This document shows, piece by piece, positions 1 to 9,454 of a stretch of 64,000 nucleotides of DNA. The notes under the pieces were generated by a model that was given only the letters and a program-made list of their open reading frames with translations, was not told where the DNA came from and did no database searches. Every line of letters begins with the position of its first letter. Within the stretch, counting starts at the first letter, position 1. The translations under genes and the position numbers were made by a program. Source of the DNA: Stutzerimonas stutzeri (GTDB lineage: Bacteria > Pseudomonadota > Gammaproteobacteria > Pseudomonadales > Pseudomonadaceae); assembly GCF_002909485.1 (NCBI RefSeq), contig NZ_PPXG01000005.1:372001-436000 (forward strand), written 5' to 3'.

Positions 1-1040
1 TTCTGCTGCTGGTCATTCTTGGTCGCATTGCCGGTATGAACTGGCTGATGGTGCAAATTGACGAGCTGCGTGGTCGGCTGGAAAAAGTCAGTCAGGGCGA
101 TTTCTCCTCACCGTTGCAGGTGCGTCACGCCGATGATGAGATGGGCATGATCACCCTGGCCTACAACCGCCTGCTGGGGCAGGTCGGGGAGATGATCAAG
201 GGCGTTCGCCTGGCCGCTGACGAAGCCGACGTCCAGTGCGTTCGCATGGCGAGTCTGGCTGGAGACAGTGCACGTAACGTGGAAGGGCAGCAGGCTGAGA
301 TCGATCAGGTGGCGACCGCCATGAACGAAATGCTCGCTACTTCCCAGGAGGTGGCGCGTAGCACCGTGGAGGCAGCCAATGCGGCGGATGTCGCCGAACA
401 GGAAACCAACTCCGGCAGCGCTGTGATGAACGATTCGGTCGGTGCTATCCGAACCCTGAGTGGTCATGTGGACAGCCTCTCCGATGTCATGCAGCAGCTG
501 GTGCAGGACAGCCATGAGATCGGCAAGGTGCTCAACGTGATCAGCGGCATCGCCGAGCAGACCAATCTGCTGGCACTCAATGCGGCCATCGAAGCAGCCC
601 GCGCTGGCGAGCAGGGCCGCGGTTTCGCGGTGGTTGCCGACGAAGTACGCAGCCTGGCCAGCCGCACTCAGAGTTCGGCCAAGGAAGTCAGCGTTCTGGT
701 CGAGCGCCTGCAGACTCAGGCCGGACGCGCAGGTGAGGCCATGGATGCGTCGCGCCAGAGCAGCTCGATTACGCTCACCCAGATCGAAGCGGCCCAGCAC
801 GCGTTGGGCCAGATCGTGGGGGCGGTGCAGACCATTCGCGGCATGACCAATCAGATCGCCACCGCTGCCGAAGAACAGTCGCACGTTGCCGAGGACATGA
901 ACCAGTCGCTGACGCGCATCGCTCAGGTCGCCGATCAGGCCGCCGGTGTAACTCAGGACACGGCAGCGTCGGGCAATACCATCATGCAGAGCATGAAAGG
1001 CCTCAAGTCACTGACCGGGCGTTTTCGTCTCGAAGCGTGA
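1..1040 (+). CDS. Methyl-accepting chemotaxis protein, C-terminal part (5' end outside window)
   Basis: The reading frame is open from base 3, so the gene begins before the window and its ligand-binding domain is not visible. The first visible residues ([11 protein letters not shown]) are the end of a transmembrane helix. A HAMP linker follows ([17 protein letters not shown]...DDEMG), then a long helical signalling domain. The hairpin tip motif is clear: [20 protein letters not shown] followed by [14 protein letters not shown], the site where CheA and CheW dock. The protein should signal at the cytoplasmic face of the inner membrane. The ligand cannot be named. A strong hairpin lies 70 bp after the stop. 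The family call is firm. Confidence 0.95.
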   Translation, partial: LLLVILGRIAGMNWLMVQIDELRGRLEKVSQGDFSSPLQVRHADDEMGMITLAYNRLLGQVGEMIKGVRLAADEADVQCVRMASLAGDSARNVEGQQAEIDQVATAMNEMLATSQEVARSTVEAANAADVAEQETNSGSAVMNDSVGAIRTLSGHVDSLSDVMQQLVQDSHEIGKVLNVISGIAEQTNLLALNAAIEAARAGEQGRGFAVVADEVRSLASRTQSSAKEVSVLVERLQTQAGRAGEAMDASRQSSSITLTQIEAAQHALGQIVGAVQTIRGMTNQIATAAEEQSHVAEDMNQSLTRIAQVADQAAGVTQDTAASGNTIMQSMKGLKSLTGRFRLEA

Positions 1041-1110
1041 TCAGTCGGGGGATGATTCGGGAAGGTGCTGCTGGTAGAGAGCGCCTGCTCGGCATGGAGA
1101 GAGGGCTGCG

Positions 1111-1137
1111 CGTCCCCGCACAATGAGTGCGGGGACG
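1111..1137. terminator. Hairpin between convergent mcp and ppiC
   Basis: A perfect 10-bp stem (CGTCCCCGCA / TGCGGGGACG) encloses a 7-nt loop between the two convergent genes. It lacks a clear T-tract on either side, so it may act as a bidirectional or weak terminator. Confidence 0.55.
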
Positions 1138-1143
1138 GAGGGA

Positions 1144-1425
1144 TCAGTCCTGGCGGCTGGTTACTTCCAGCAGGTGATAACCGAACTGCGTCTTTACCGG
1201 ACCCTGCACGACATTGATCGGGGCGCTGAACACGACAGTGTCGAATTCCTTGACCATCTGGCCGGGGCCGAACGAACCCAGGTCGCCGCCCTGACGGCTG
1301 GACGGACAGGTGGAGTTATCCTTGGCAACCTGAGCGAAGTCAGCGCCGCCTTCGATGGCCGATTTCAGTTCGTTGCACTTTTCTTCGGTGGGAACCAGGA
1401 TGTGGCGGGCAGTGGCTCGAGCCAT
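1144..1425 (-). CDS. ppiC: PpiC-type peptidyl-prolyl cis-trans isomerase (parvulin)
   Basis: A 93-residue single-domain parvulin, the same length as E. coli PpiC, with no signal peptide, so it is cytoplasmic. It isomerises X-Pro bonds. Family motifs are visible: ARHILVPTEEKC at the N-terminus, the GGDLGSFGPGQMVKEFD segment in the middle, and the C-terminal VKTQFGYHLLEV strand. An AGGAG ribosome-binding site sits about nine bases before the ATG. It is a single gene, convergent with the chemotaxis receptor upstream and divergent from the polyphosphate kinase gene on its other side. Confidence 0.95.
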   Translation of the reverse strand: MARATARHILVPTEEKCNELKSAIEGGADFAQVAKDNSTCPSSRQGGDLGSFGPGQMVKEFDTVVFSAPINVVQGPVKTQFGYHLLEVTSRQD

Positions 1426-1621
1426 GGGGTGTACTCCTCTGGGAAAGCTGCGAGCCTACCGGAATTGCTCTGCGATTCAAACGCTGCTGGTGCCCGCTTA
1501 TCCTGGCTGCGGTCTTCTTTCTCTCGTACTGATTCGGTCATGATCCCGTCATCGCCACTGGCTAGCGTGAGCCAGAGCCACCCATGTGCGTGGCATTTCT
1601 CCCGCCTACCGGAAGCCCGCG

Positions 1622-2548
1622 ATGACCGACGATATGCGCAGCTCGCACGATGTCTACCAACACCTGCTGCACGAGTTTCAGGACAGCCTTGACGAAGAGC
1701 TGGAAATGGAACTGGACGACGCGCGTATGGATGCGCTGATCCCGCACGAAAGCGTGCCGCAGCCCTCCGAGTCGGGCCTTTCGCGGCGGGCCTACTTCTC
1801 CGAACTGCTACGCCTGCAGGGTGAGCTGGTCAAACTGCAGGACTGGATCGTGCACAACAAGCTGCGCGTGGTCGTGCTCTTCGAGGGGCGCGATGCGGCG
1901 GGGAAGGGCGGTGTCATCAAGCGCGTCACTCAGCGTCTCAATCCGCGCATCTGCAGGGTGTCGGCCTTGCCTGCACCGAATGACCGCGAGCGCACCCAAT
2001 GGTATTTCCAGCGCTACGTCTCGCATCTGCCAGCCGCCGGTGAGATGGTCCTGTTCGACCGTAGCTGGTACAACCGCGCCGGTGTCGAAAAGGTGATGGG
2101 TTTCTGCACCGATGACGAATACGAGGAGTTCTTCCGCTCGGCTCCGGAGTTCGAGCGGATGCTGGTGCGCTCGGGAATCATCCTGATCAAGTACTGGTTC
2201 TCCATCTCTGACGAGGAGCAGAACCGGCGCTTCCTGGCGCGCATTCACGATCCGCTCAAGCAGTGGAAGCTAAGTCCAATGGACCTCGAATCCCGCCGCC
2301 GCTGGGAGGCATATACTCGCGCCAAGGAGATCATGCTCGAGCGCACGCATAACGCTGATGCACCCTGGTGGATCGTCGAGGCGGACGACAAGAAGCGCGC
2401 ACGCCTCAATTGCATCACCCATCTGCTGAGCCAGCTGCCCTACGGGGAGGTGGAACGCGCCCCGGTGAAGCTGCCTGAGCGCGTCTACAACGCCGATTAC
2501 CTACGTAATCCAGTGCCGAACACGATGATCGTACCGGCGATCTACTAA
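1622..2548 (+). CDS. ppk2: Polyphosphate kinase 2 (PPK2) family protein
   Basis: A 308-residue PPK2-family kinase, which transfers phosphate between polyphosphate and nucleoside di- or monophosphates. Walker A is GRDAAGKGG (residues 89-97). The Walker B/lid region holds DRSWYNRAGVE (about 146-156), and the core continues with YWFSISDEEQ and the DPLKQWKLSPMD segment. These fit single-domain PPK2 enzymes; whether the enzyme prefers GDP, ADP or NMP cannot be told from sequence. I chose the ATG at 1622 because GGAAG lies just upstream; an in-frame ATG at 1586 would add 12 residues with no family similarity. It is convergent with the phosphate-uptake operon, suggesting a local phosphate theme. Confidence 0.92.
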   Translation: MTDDMRSSHDVYQHLLHEFQDSLDEELEMELDDARMDALIPHESVPQPSESGLSRRAYFSELLRLQGELVKLQDWIVHNKLRVVVLFEGRDAAGKGGVIKRVTQRLNPRICRVSALPAPNDRERTQWYFQRYVSHLPAAGEMVLFDRSWYNRAGVEKVMGFCTDDEYEEFFRSAPEFERMLVRSGIILIKYWFSISDEEQNRRFLARIHDPLKQWKLSPMDLESRRRWEAYTRAKEIMLERTHNADAPWWIVEADDKKRARLNCITHLLSQLPYGEVERAPVKLPERVYNADYLRNPVPNTMIVPAIY

Positions 2549-2571
2549 ACGGCCAGCTGGAGCGCTTCGCG

Positions 2572-3534
2572 TTAATCGGGTTCGGACGGATTCGCTGGCG
2601 GCGTTAGCTTCAAGGCCGCCAGGCTTTCGCGATAGCGCTCGCTGTCGAGGGGCATGAAGCCGGTGAAGTGAATCCAGCCGGGCAAGCCTTCCAGATAGTG
2701 TTCGACGAAAGCCTCGGTGACGGGTTTACGCAGCAGGCTCTGCTCGTTCACATAGAGGAACAGCGGGCGCGTCAGGGGCTGGTACTGCGCTTGGCTGACG
2801 GTGGCAAGGGTGGGGTAGACCGGGCCTTTGCCATTATCCACGGCGAGCAACTTCAGTTCGTCCCAGTGCCGGTGGTAGGCGCCGATGCCGAAGAAGCCAA
2901 GCGCGTCGGATTCGCTGGCGATGCCGGCGGCCAGTTCCTCTTCGTTCTCACTGGCGGTGTAGTCCTGGCGGCTGCGGTGGGTCGTGCCGACGATCTCTCT
3001 GGTAAAGACGTCATAGGTGCCCGAGTCCTGCCCGCGGCCGAACAGCTTCACCGGACGATCGGGCCACTCTGGGCGTATCTGGTTCCATCGAGTGATCTTG
3101 CTTTCTGCGGCAGGCGCCCAGAGCTTTTTCAGTTCGTCGACCGAGATGTCCTTCGCCCAGTCATTGCGCGGGTGCGCCACTACGGCAATGGCGTCCATCG
3201 CCAGTGGTATCTCGCGGTAGCGGACCCCGTTCTTCGCGCACAGCGCCTGTTCATTCTCGTTTATCACGCGGGATGCATCGTTTATATCCGTCTCGCCAGC
3301 ACAGAAGCGGCGAAAGCCCGCAGTCGTTCCCGAGAAGGCAACATCAATCGGGTGGCCCTGGCGGGCACGTAGAAACCGTCGTACCGCTTCCTGCGTCAAC
3401 GGATAGACGGTGCTGGAACCGTCGATAAGCAGCCCACTGCTTGTCGCCTCATCCGCGTGCACGAACGGGCTGAGGGCAAGCTGCAAGCCGAGTGCGATGC
3501 GCAGTAGCAGATGAGGCTGGGGTTTGACGTGCAT
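2572..3534 (-). CDS. PstS-like phosphate-binding periplasmic protein
   Basis: A 320-residue substrate-binding protein with an N-terminal signal peptide (hydrophobic stretch ending SPFVHA). The start at 3534 has AGAGGAA just upstream; a longer in-frame start would put 14 polar residues before the signal. PstS-type features are GLLIDGSSTVYPLT, the FSGTTAGFRRFCAGETDINDAS phosphate-binding region (written here only as landmarks near residues 70-90), and GRGQDSGTYDVF. It is the last gene of an operon with a coiled-coil protein and a Na/Pi symporter. No pstC, pstA or pstB is nearby, so it may feed a transporter encoded elsewhere or act in phosphate sensing or adhesion. Confidence 0.85.
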   Translation of the reverse strand: MHVKPQPHLLLRIALGLQLALSPFVHADEATSSGLLIDGSSTVYPLTQEAVRRFLRARQGHPIDVAFSGTTAGFRRFCAGETDINDASRVINENEQALCAKNGVRYREIPLAMDAIAVVAHPRNDWAKDISVDELKKLWAPAAESKITRWNQIRPEWPDRPVKLFGRGQDSGTYDVFTREIVGTTHRSRQDYTASENEEELAAGIASESDALGFFGIGAYHRHWDELKLLAVDNGKGPVYPTLATVSQAQYQPLTRPLFLYVNEQSLLRKPVTEAFVEHYLEGLPGWIHFTGFMPLDSERYRESLAALKLTPPANPSEPD

Positions 3535-3554
3535 GCTGCGTTCCTCTGCTTGGC

Positions 3555-3782
3555 TCAAGGCTTTGGTTTCAACCATTCATGTTTTAGCGAGTTCCAGAAC
3601 ACTTGCAGGCTGTTGAAGCGGGTGTCGACGGCATTGATGTAGTCATCCAGTCGATCGATTTCCCGGTGCTGCGCTTTCTGCTCCTGTGCATCTATCTGGT
3701 TGAGTTGAGCTTCGAGCTCGTTGAGCGATTCGCGCAGTTCGCGGATGCGGTTTTCGGTCTGGACACGACGTTCTCTATGCAT
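3555..3782 (-). CDS. Small coiled-coil protein
   Basis: A 75-residue, highly charged protein that is almost entirely heptad-like helix, from ENRIRELRESLNELEAQLNQ through QHREIDRLDDYINAV, ending in WNSLKHEWLKPKP. It has no signal peptide or membrane segment, so it is probably cytoplasmic. It lies 21 bp after the Na/Pi symporter gene and 20 bp before the PstS-like gene, all on the same strand, which supports it being a real operon member. I do not recognise a named family. It could be a regulator or partner of the symporter; that is inference from position only. Confidence 0.7.
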   Translation of the reverse strand: MHRERRVQTENRIRELRESLNELEAQLNQIDAQEQKAQHREIDRLDDYINAVDTRFNSLQVFWNSLKHEWLKPKP

Positions 3783-3803
3783 GGGATGGCCCTCCGGGCT
3801 GGG

Positions 3804-4964
3804 TCAGAGTTGGCTACCACCGATCATCAGCAGAGGCAGGCCGAAGAACACGCCGCCAATGTACGCGCCGACATACAGTTTGCTGCGCTGCGCAAGGTCC
3901 GCGAGGTGCGTAGCGATGGCTGGTGGAATTCCACGCAGAAAGGGCACCACATAGATGAAGAAAATGCCGAACAGGTTGAACAGCAGATGCACCAGCGCGA
4001 TCTGCATGGCCAGTTCTGCGGTGGGGCCGGAGATCGCCGTAGCAGCCAGCAGGGCCGTGACGCAGGTGCCGATGTTGGTGCCCAGTGTGAACGGATAGAC
4101 CTGCTTGAGGGTGAAGACGCCGGTGCCTGCAAGCGGCACGATCAAAGCGGTTGTGGTCGAGGAAGACTGAACCAATACCGTGATGATGGCTCCCGATGCA
4201 ATGCCCGAAACCGGGCCACGCCCAACGCTGGCGTGCATGATGTCTTTGGCGCGGCCGACCATGACCTTGCGCAGCACCTTGCCGATCGCCTGCACGACGA
4301 AGAGGATCAGGCCGATCCCAATGATGATCAGCGCGACGCCTGCCCAAACCTTACTCGGCAGCCAGGCGACACTGGATTCGAGCAGCTCGCTGGCCGGTGA
4401 GAGCAGGGTCTTCATGAAGTTCACGCTCTTCATATCGACACTGGTGCTGTCACTAACAAGCACCCCGGCGAGGGCCTCGGACAGGCGCTGCAGCGGATGG
4501 AACAGCAGTTCCAGCGGCAGCAGGATGGCCACCGCAGTAATGTTGAAGGCGTCGTGCACGGTCGCCGCGGCGAACGCTCGATGAAACTCCGTGCCGCTGC
4601 GGATGTGACCCAGGCTGACGATGGTACTGGTCAACGAGGTGCCGATATTGGCGCCCATGATCAGCGGGATCGCGATAGGAATCGGCAGCCCACCCGCGAC
4701 CATGCCCACGATGATCGATGTCACGGTGCTCGAACTCTGGATCAGCGCGGTGGCTGCGAGCCCGATCATCAGACCCACGAATGGGTTGGTGGCAAAGGCG
4801 AACAGCTCTTTCGCGTTGTCACCGGTGGCAGCCTTGAAGCCGTCGCCGATTGCGCCCACCGCTGCCAATAGCAGGTAGATCAGCGTGACCACCAATAGCC
4901 AGGACATCCATTGGCGTGTAACGGGTGTGGATTTGTCGGCTAGGGCACCGGTATTGATCGTCAT
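3804..4964 (-). CDS. Na+/phosphate cotransporter (NptA/PNaS family)
   Basis: A 386-residue inner-membrane protein with about eight hydrophobic segments and the inverted-repeat signature of Na/Pi cotransporters: QSSSTVTSI with GANIGTSLT in the first half, and QSSSTTTAL with GTNIGTCVT in the second. It should import phosphate driven by the sodium gradient. It lacks the C-terminal PhoU-like domain found in longer homologues. GGGAG precedes the ATG by about eight bases. It is the first gene of a three-gene operon with a coiled-coil protein and a PstS-like binding protein. Confidence 0.92.
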   Translation of the reverse strand: MTINTGALADKSTPVTRQWMSWLLVVTLIYLLLAAVGAIGDGFKAATGDNAKELFAFATNPFVGLMIGLAATALIQSSSTVTSIIVGMVAGGLPIPIAIPLIMGANIGTSLTSTIVSLGHIRSGTEFHRAFAAATVHDAFNITAVAILLPLELLFHPLQRLSEALAGVLVSDSTSVDMKSVNFMKTLLSPASELLESSVAWLPSKVWAGVALIIIGIGLILFVVQAIGKVLRKVMVGRAKDIMHASVGRGPVSGIASGAIITVLVQSSSTTTALIVPLAGTGVFTLKQVYPFTLGTNIGTCVTALLAATAISGPTAELAMQIALVHLLFNLFGIFFIYVVPFLRGIPPAIATHLADLAQRSKLYVGAYIGGVFFGLPLLMIGGSQL

Positions 4965-5119
4965 CAGGCAACTCCCGCAAGCATGTCAGTCGCTCGACGG
5001 TGTGCTTCAGCTGTGAATGCTTGATGACCGCAGCGGTGACAGCGGACGAATGGCGCCCCGGGCTTAGTCGATGCGCACTCCACGGGACGTGTCGAGATGG
5101 CCCTGAGCTGATGACCAGA

Positions 5120-5136
5120 GCCCGCCAGAGACGGGC
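5120..5136 (-). terminator. Possible terminator after glpD
   Basis: A GCCCG/CGGGC stem with a 7-nt loop lies 16 bp past the glpD stop codon. The T-rich tail is on the plus-strand side, so its role for glpD is uncertain. Confidence 0.35.
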
Positions 5137-5151
5137 TTGTATTTGTAGGCT

Positions 5152-6687
5152 TTAGGCGGCGTCGCTGCTGTGTTCTGGCTCGGCGACGGGGCGCTCTTCC
5201 AGATAGCGTTGCAGGCCCGCTATTTCAGGTTCGCTGAACGCCAGGCCCAGCTTGGTGCGGCGCCAGAGGATGTCATCCACCCGAGTTGCCCACTCCTCGC
5301 GACGCAGGTACTCCACCTCCTGCGCATACAGCTGCTGCCCAAGGTCTTCGCCCAGTGCCTCGAGTGAGCGCGCGTCGCCCAGCATGCGCCATACACGATT
5401 GCCGTAGAGGGTTGCCCAGCGCTTGGCCAGCGGCAGTTTGAGTCCCTGTATTTTGGCCACCAGTTCTTCGGCGAGTGCATCGGCGGTACTCATGCCCTCG
5501 CCGCCGGGTAGCGCAGCTTGCGCCGTCCAGCTATCTCCCATGCCTGGAAAGAATGGCTTGAGCTGCGCCATCGCTGATTCAGCCAGCTTGCGGTAGGTGG
5601 TCAGCTTGCCGCCAAATACCGAGAGCAGCGGCGCCTGTTTTTCTTCCGCCGCCAACGACAGCGTGTAGTCCCGGGTGACTGCGGAGGGGTTGTCCGACTC
5701 GTCGTCACACAACGGCCTGACGCCGGCAAAGGTATGCACGATATCCCGGGGGGCGAGCTGCTTGCGGAAGTGGGTGTTGGAGACTCCCAGCACATAGGCA
5801 ATCTCTTCTTCGCTGATGCTTACCTTGGCAGGGTCACCGTGATATTCGCGGTCCGTAGTGCCGATCATGGTGTAGCGATCCAGATAGGGGATGGCGAAGA
5901 CGATGCGCCGATCCTCGTTCTGCATGATGTAGGCCTGCTCACCTTCGTACAGCTTGGGCACGATGATGTGGCTGCCCTGGATCAGGCGGATGCCGTAGGG
6001 TGAGCGCTGCTGCAGATTTTCCCCAATGAACTGCGCTACCCACGGCCCGGCCGCGTTGACCAGCGCCTTGGCACGCAGTGAGAACCGACTGCCATCTTCG
6101 CGCTGCAGTTCAACATGCCAGATGCCGCCAGCGCGCTTGGCGCTGAGGCATTGCGTGCGCGTATGGATATGCGCACCTTTTTCCCGTGCGGCCATGGCGT
6201 TGAGCACCACCAGCCGGGCGTCGTCGACCCAGCAATCTGAGTACTCGAATCCACGAGTGATCGCGGGTTTGAGCGGGCTCTCCTTGCCGAAGCGCAGGCC
6301 CCGGGACGCTGGTAGCTTCTTGCGCATACCCAGGTTGTCGTAGAGAAACAGACCGGCACGGATCATCCAGGCCGGGCGCAGGTGAGGGCGGTGGGGCAGT
6401 ACGAAGCGCATCGGCTTGACGATATGCGGCGCCTTGGCCAGTAGCACTTCTCGCTCGGCGAGTGCTTCGCGGACGAGGCGGAATTCGTAGTGTTCCAGAT
6501 AGCGCAGCCCACCATGGATGAGCTTGCTGCTGGCTGATGACGTGTGGCTGGCCAGATCGTCACGTTCGCAAAGGAACACCGACAAACCGCGACCGGCTGC
6601 GTCGGCCGCGATACCGACACCATTGATACCGCCGCCGATTACGGCGACGTCATAAAGCTCGGAGACGGGCTGGGCAGAATGGGGCAC
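5152..6687 (-). CDS. glpD: Aerobic glycerol-3-phosphate dehydrogenase
   Basis: A 511-residue flavoenzyme that oxidises sn-glycerol-3-phosphate to dihydroxyacetone phosphate and passes electrons to quinone at the inner membrane. The FAD-binding motif DVAVIGGGINGVGIA starts near residue 13. It is followed by CERDDLASHTSSASSKLIHG and HGGLRYLEHYEFRLV, hallmarks of GlpD. The C-terminal domain carries LTTYRKLAESA. The start is a GTG at 6687 preceded by GAGGAG six bases away. The gene is separated from glpR by about 350 bp that hold GlpR-type operators, so it probably has its own GlpR-repressed promoter. Confidence 0.97.
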   Translation of the reverse strand: MPHSAQPVSELYDVAVIGGGINGVGIAADAAGRGLSVFLCERDDLASHTSSASSKLIHGGLRYLEHYEFRLVREALAEREVLLAKAPHIVKPMRFVLPHRPHLRPAWMIRAGLFLYDNLGMRKKLPASRGLRFGKESPLKPAITRGFEYSDCWVDDARLVVLNAMAAREKGAHIHTRTQCLSAKRAGGIWHVELQREDGSRFSLRAKALVNAAGPWVAQFIGENLQQRSPYGIRLIQGSHIIVPKLYEGEQAYIMQNEDRRIVFAIPYLDRYTMIGTTDREYHGDPAKVSISEEEIAYVLGVSNTHFRKQLAPRDIVHTFAGVRPLCDDESDNPSAVTRDYTLSLAAEEKQAPLLSVFGGKLTTYRKLAESAMAQLKPFFPGMGDSWTAQAALPGGEGMSTADALAEELVAKIQGLKLPLAKRWATLYGNRVWRMLGDARSLEALGEDLGQQLYAQEVEYLRREEWATRVDDILWRRTKLGLAFSEPEIAGLQRYLEERPVAEPEHSSDAA

Positions 6688-6712
6688 GGGCTTCTCCTCA
6701 GAAACGAAGGGT

Positions 6713-6730
6713 ATGTTCGGTTTTGAACAT
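6713..6730. promoter_or_regulatory. GlpR operator in glpD leader (perfect dyad)
   Basis: ATGTTCGGTTTTGAACAT is an inverted repeat (ATGTTC/GAACAT) 26 bp upstream of the glpD start. It matches the TGTTCG...CGAACA pattern known for GlpR operators. A repressor bound here would block glpD transcription. Confidence 0.75.
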
Positions 6731-6763
6731 GCTATTCGTAAAAGAATCCATGCGAAAGCAAAA

Positions 6764-6799
6764 ATGTTCGAAAATAGCTAAAAAAGAAAATATTCGAAC
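6764..6799. promoter_or_regulatory. Second GlpR-type site upstream of glpD
   Basis: An AT-rich stretch carries two further GlpR-like half-sites, ATGTTCG at 6764-6770 and ATATTCGAAC at 6790-6799. With the site at 6713-6730 they form a multi-site operator over the likely glpD promoter. Confidence 0.6.
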
Positions 6800-7041
6800 T
6801 TTGCGTGCTGCTGATTGATTGCCGCTGTTTGGCTGCAGTGTCGGTTCTCATAACGCCGTCCGGCCAGGTTTCGTCTGCCCGGAAGCGGCCGAATTCGTTA
6901 CAGGCGGCTTTCGTCGCGAAAAATGTAGAAGCGGTGCCCAGACTGAATCGCGGTCAAGACTCGACGCTCCGCGAGCGTCCCTGCAGGTTCGGCACGATCT
7001 AGTGTGGGAGCGGACTTGTCCGCGAATAACGCGCCGCCAGA
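6800..7041. repeat. glpR-glpD intergenic stretch with a REP-like element
   Basis: No gene is seen here. Near 6964-6978 there is a small hairpin (ACGCTC/GAGCGT). At 7003-7027 lies TGTGGGAGCGGACTTGTCCG and its extension, which resembles a short palindromic repeat common in Pseudomonas intergenic regions. It sits just after the glpR stop and may help end or process the glpR transcript. Confidence 0.55.
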
Positions 7042-7800
7042 TTACTCGGCGATCTCCAGCTGCACCTTGTGGTGGGCGAGCAGCTCGGAGAAGACCTCCG
7101 ATGGCGGCGAGTCGGTGAACAGGCAGTCGATCTGCTCCAGTGAACCCAGGCGCGTCATGGCGCTGCGGCCGAACTTGCTGGAGTCTGCAGCCAGGAAAAC
7201 CTTGCGCGCGTTGTGGATGATTGCCTGGGAGACCCGTACTTCCTGGTAGTCGAAGTCGAGCAGGGTGCCGTCCTCGTCGATACCGCTGATGCCGATCAAT
7301 GCGAAGTCGACCTTGAACTGGCTGATGAAGTCGGCGGTGGCCTGACCCACCACGCCACCATCGCTGCGCACGTTGCCGCCGGCGATCAGCACGTCGAAGT
7401 CTTCCTTGGTACTGAGAATGCTCGCCACGTGCAGATCGTTGGTGATGATCTTCAGGTCGCGATGGTTGAGCAGGGCCTGGGCAATCGCCTCGGTGGTGGT
7501 GCCGATGTTGATGAACAGCGAAGCCTGATCGGGAATCCGCGCTGCCATCGCCGCTGCGATGCGCAGCTTCTCGTCGCGCATCTGATGTGCACGCTGGCTG
7601 TAGGCGGTGTTCTGTACGCTGGAGTCGTATGCCGCGCCACCGTGGTACCGCCGGAGCAGGCCGGCGTCGCCGAGCTGGTTGATATCCCGGCGGATGGTTT
7701 GCGGGGTGACGGCGAAATGCCGGGCAAGCTCATCGATGCTGACATAACCGCGCTCGCGCACGAGTTCCAGAATGTTCTGCTGTCGGGGCGCCAGGCTCAT
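7042..7800 (-). CDS. glpR: DeoR-family glycerol-3-phosphate regulon repressor
   Basis: A 252-residue DeoR-family repressor. The N-terminal helix-turn-helix is clear ([20 protein letters not shown], then [20 protein letters not shown]). The C-terminal sugar-phosphate sensing domain includes [16 protein letters not shown], the [11 protein letters not shown] segment and VVGQATADF. By family knowledge it binds glycerol-3-phosphate and then releases the glp operators. It lies between glpK and glpD, the order known in Pseudomonas, and operator-like sequences occur upstream of glpF, glpD and possibly glpR itself. Confidence 0.96.
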   Translation of the reverse strand: MSLAPRQQNILELVRERGYVSIDELARHFAVTPQTIRRDINQLGDAGLLRRYHGGAAYDSSVQNTAYSQRAHQMRDEKLRIAAAMAARIPDQASLFINIGTTTEAIAQALLNHRDLKIITNDLHVASILSTKEDFDVLIAGGNVRSDGGVVGQATADFISQFKVDFALIGISGIDEDGTLLDFDYQEVRVSQAIIHNARKVFLAADSSKFGRSAMTRLGSLEQIDCLFTDSPPSEVFSELLAHHKVQLEIAE

Positions 7801-7853
7801 GAGGCTTCCTTATTCGCTGTTGTGCGGGAAGCATGCCGTAGTCTGGCGTTCGA

Positions 7854-7881
7854 TTAAAGCGCCGATTGTTCGAATTCGCGC
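7854..7881. promoter_or_regulatory. Possible glpR promoter and GlpR half-site
   Basis: ATTGTTCGAATTCGCGC around 7865-7881 contains the TGTTCGAA core of GlpR sites. A TTTAAT -10-like hexamer lies on the minus strand at 7854-7859. This suggests weak autoregulation of glpR, but the match is only partial. Confidence 0.35.
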
Positions 7882-7933
7882 ATGCCGCGCCCGCTTCCGA
7901 ATGATCGGATGGGCGGGCGCTGGCCGCTTTCGA

Positions 7934-9442
7934 TCAGTCCTCAGCCCAGTTGCGCGTGCGGTCGACAGCCTTCTGCCAGCCCCGATAGAGCGCTTCGCGC
8001 TGTTCGCTTCCGCACGCCGGTTCGAATACGCGCTCGATGCTGCTCTTGCTGCGCAGCTCGTCGAGATCGCTCCAGAAACCGGTCGCCAATCCTGCCAGGT
8101 ACGCGGCGCCCAGCGCGGTGGTTTCCTTCATCTGCGGGCGTTCGACCTGGGTGCCGAGCATATCGGCCTGGAATTGCATGAGGAAGTTGTTGGCCACCGC
8201 ACCGCCATCCACGCGCAAGGCGCGCAGCCGCTCGCCGGCGTCCTGCTGCATGGCATCGAGCACGTCGCGAGTCTGGTAAGCGATGGATTCCAGCGCCGCA
8301 CGGATCAGGTGATCGACCTTGACCCCGCGGGTCAGGCCGAACAGCGCGCCGCGGGCGCGAGGGTCCCAATAGGGTGCGCCAAGACCGGTAAATGCCGGCA
8401 CCAGATAGATGCCGTTGCTGTCCGGCACTTTGGTGGCGAAGTACTCCGAATCCAGTGATTCGTTGAGCACCTTGAGCTCGTCGCGCAACCACTGCACGGT
8501 GGAGCCGCCATTGAAGATGGCGCCTTCCAGCGCGTAGTTCACTTCGCCACGCGGGCCGCAGGCGATGGTGGTCAGCAGCCCATGTTCGGATTGCACGGCC
8601 TTGGTGCCGGTGTTCATCAACAGGAAGCAGCCGGTGCCGTAGGTGTTCTTCGCCTGGCCTGGCTCGACACACATCTGGCCGAACAGAGCAGCTTGCTGGT
8701 CCCCGGCGATACCGGCGATGGGGATGCCGGTGCTCTGGCCCGAGCCCAGGTAGGCGTGACCATAAACCTCGGAGGACGAGCGCACCTCCGGCAGCATCTC
8801 GCGTGGGATATCCAGGGTTTCCAGCATCACCGGGTCCCAGTCCAGCTTGTGGATATCGAACAGCATGGTGCGCGAGGCGTTGGTGTAGTCGGTGACATGG
8901 GCCTTGCCCTGGGTCATCTTCCAGATCAGCCAGCAGTCGACGGTGCCGAACAGCAGTTCGCCGCGGCGGGCACGTTCACGGCTGCCCTCGACGTGGTCGA
9001 GAATCCACTTGATCTTGGTGCCGGAGAAGTAGGGGTCGATCACCAGGCCCGTCGTTTTGCGGATGTGATCTTCCATGCCGTCGCGCTTGAGCTGATCGCA
9101 GATCGGCGTGCTCTGGCGGCTCTGCCAGACGATGGCGTTATAGATCGGTCGGCCGGTGATCTTGTCCCAGACGATGGCCGTTTCGCGCTGGTTGGTGATG
9201 CCGATCGCCGCCACCTGCTCGTTGGTGATGCCAGCCTGGGCCAGGGCTTCGACGAATACACCGCTCTGGGTGGCCCAGATCTCCATGGGGTCATGCTCGA
9301 CCCAGCTCGGCTGCGGATAGATTTGCGCGAACTCACGCTGGGCGATGGTTACCACGTTGGCATTGCGATCCAGCACGATGGCGCGGGAGCTGGTGGTGCC
9401 CTGGTCGAGGGCGACGATGAATTGCTTGTTCTGATTGCTCAT
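7934..9442 (-). CDS. glpK: Glycerol kinase
   Basis: A 502-residue FGGY-family kinase that phosphorylates glycerol with ATP to sn-glycerol-3-phosphate in the cytoplasm. Diagnostic features are the N-terminal [20 protein letters not shown], then [34 protein letters not shown] and the C-terminal [23 protein letters not shown] (cited as landmarks), with [19 protein letters not shown] near the end. Length is normal for the family. It follows glpF by 12 bp on the same strand, so the two are surely cotranscribed and the product of GlpF-facilitated uptake is trapped at once. Confidence 0.98.
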   Translation of the reverse strand: MSNQNKQFIVALDQGTTSSRAIVLDRNANVVTIAQREFAQIYPQPSWVEHDPMEIWATQSGVFVEALAQAGITNEQVAAIGITNQRETAIVWDKITGRPIYNAIVWQSRQSTPICDQLKRDGMEDHIRKTTGLVIDPYFSGTKIKWILDHVEGSRERARRGELLFGTVDCWLIWKMTQGKAHVTDYTNASRTMLFDIHKLDWDPVMLETLDIPREMLPEVRSSSEVYGHAYLGSGQSTGIPIAGIAGDQQAALFGQMCVEPGQAKNTYGTGCFLLMNTGTKAVQSEHGLLTTIACGPRGEVNYALEGAIFNGGSTVQWLRDELKVLNESLDSEYFATKVPDSNGIYLVPAFTGLGAPYWDPRARGALFGLTRGVKVDHLIRAALESIAYQTRDVLDAMQQDAGERLRALRVDGGAVANNFLMQFQADMLGTQVERPQMKETTALGAAYLAGLATGFWSDLDELRSKSSIERVFEPACGSEQREALYRGWQKAVDRTRNWAED

Positions 9443-9454
9443 GACGACGTTTCC

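Noticed and set aside
5024-5042. ATGACCG and GTGACAG as a Pho box before the Na/Pi symporter operon
   Set aside because: The repeats are 12 rather than 11 bp apart and the spacer is wrong, so the match to a PhoB site is poor.
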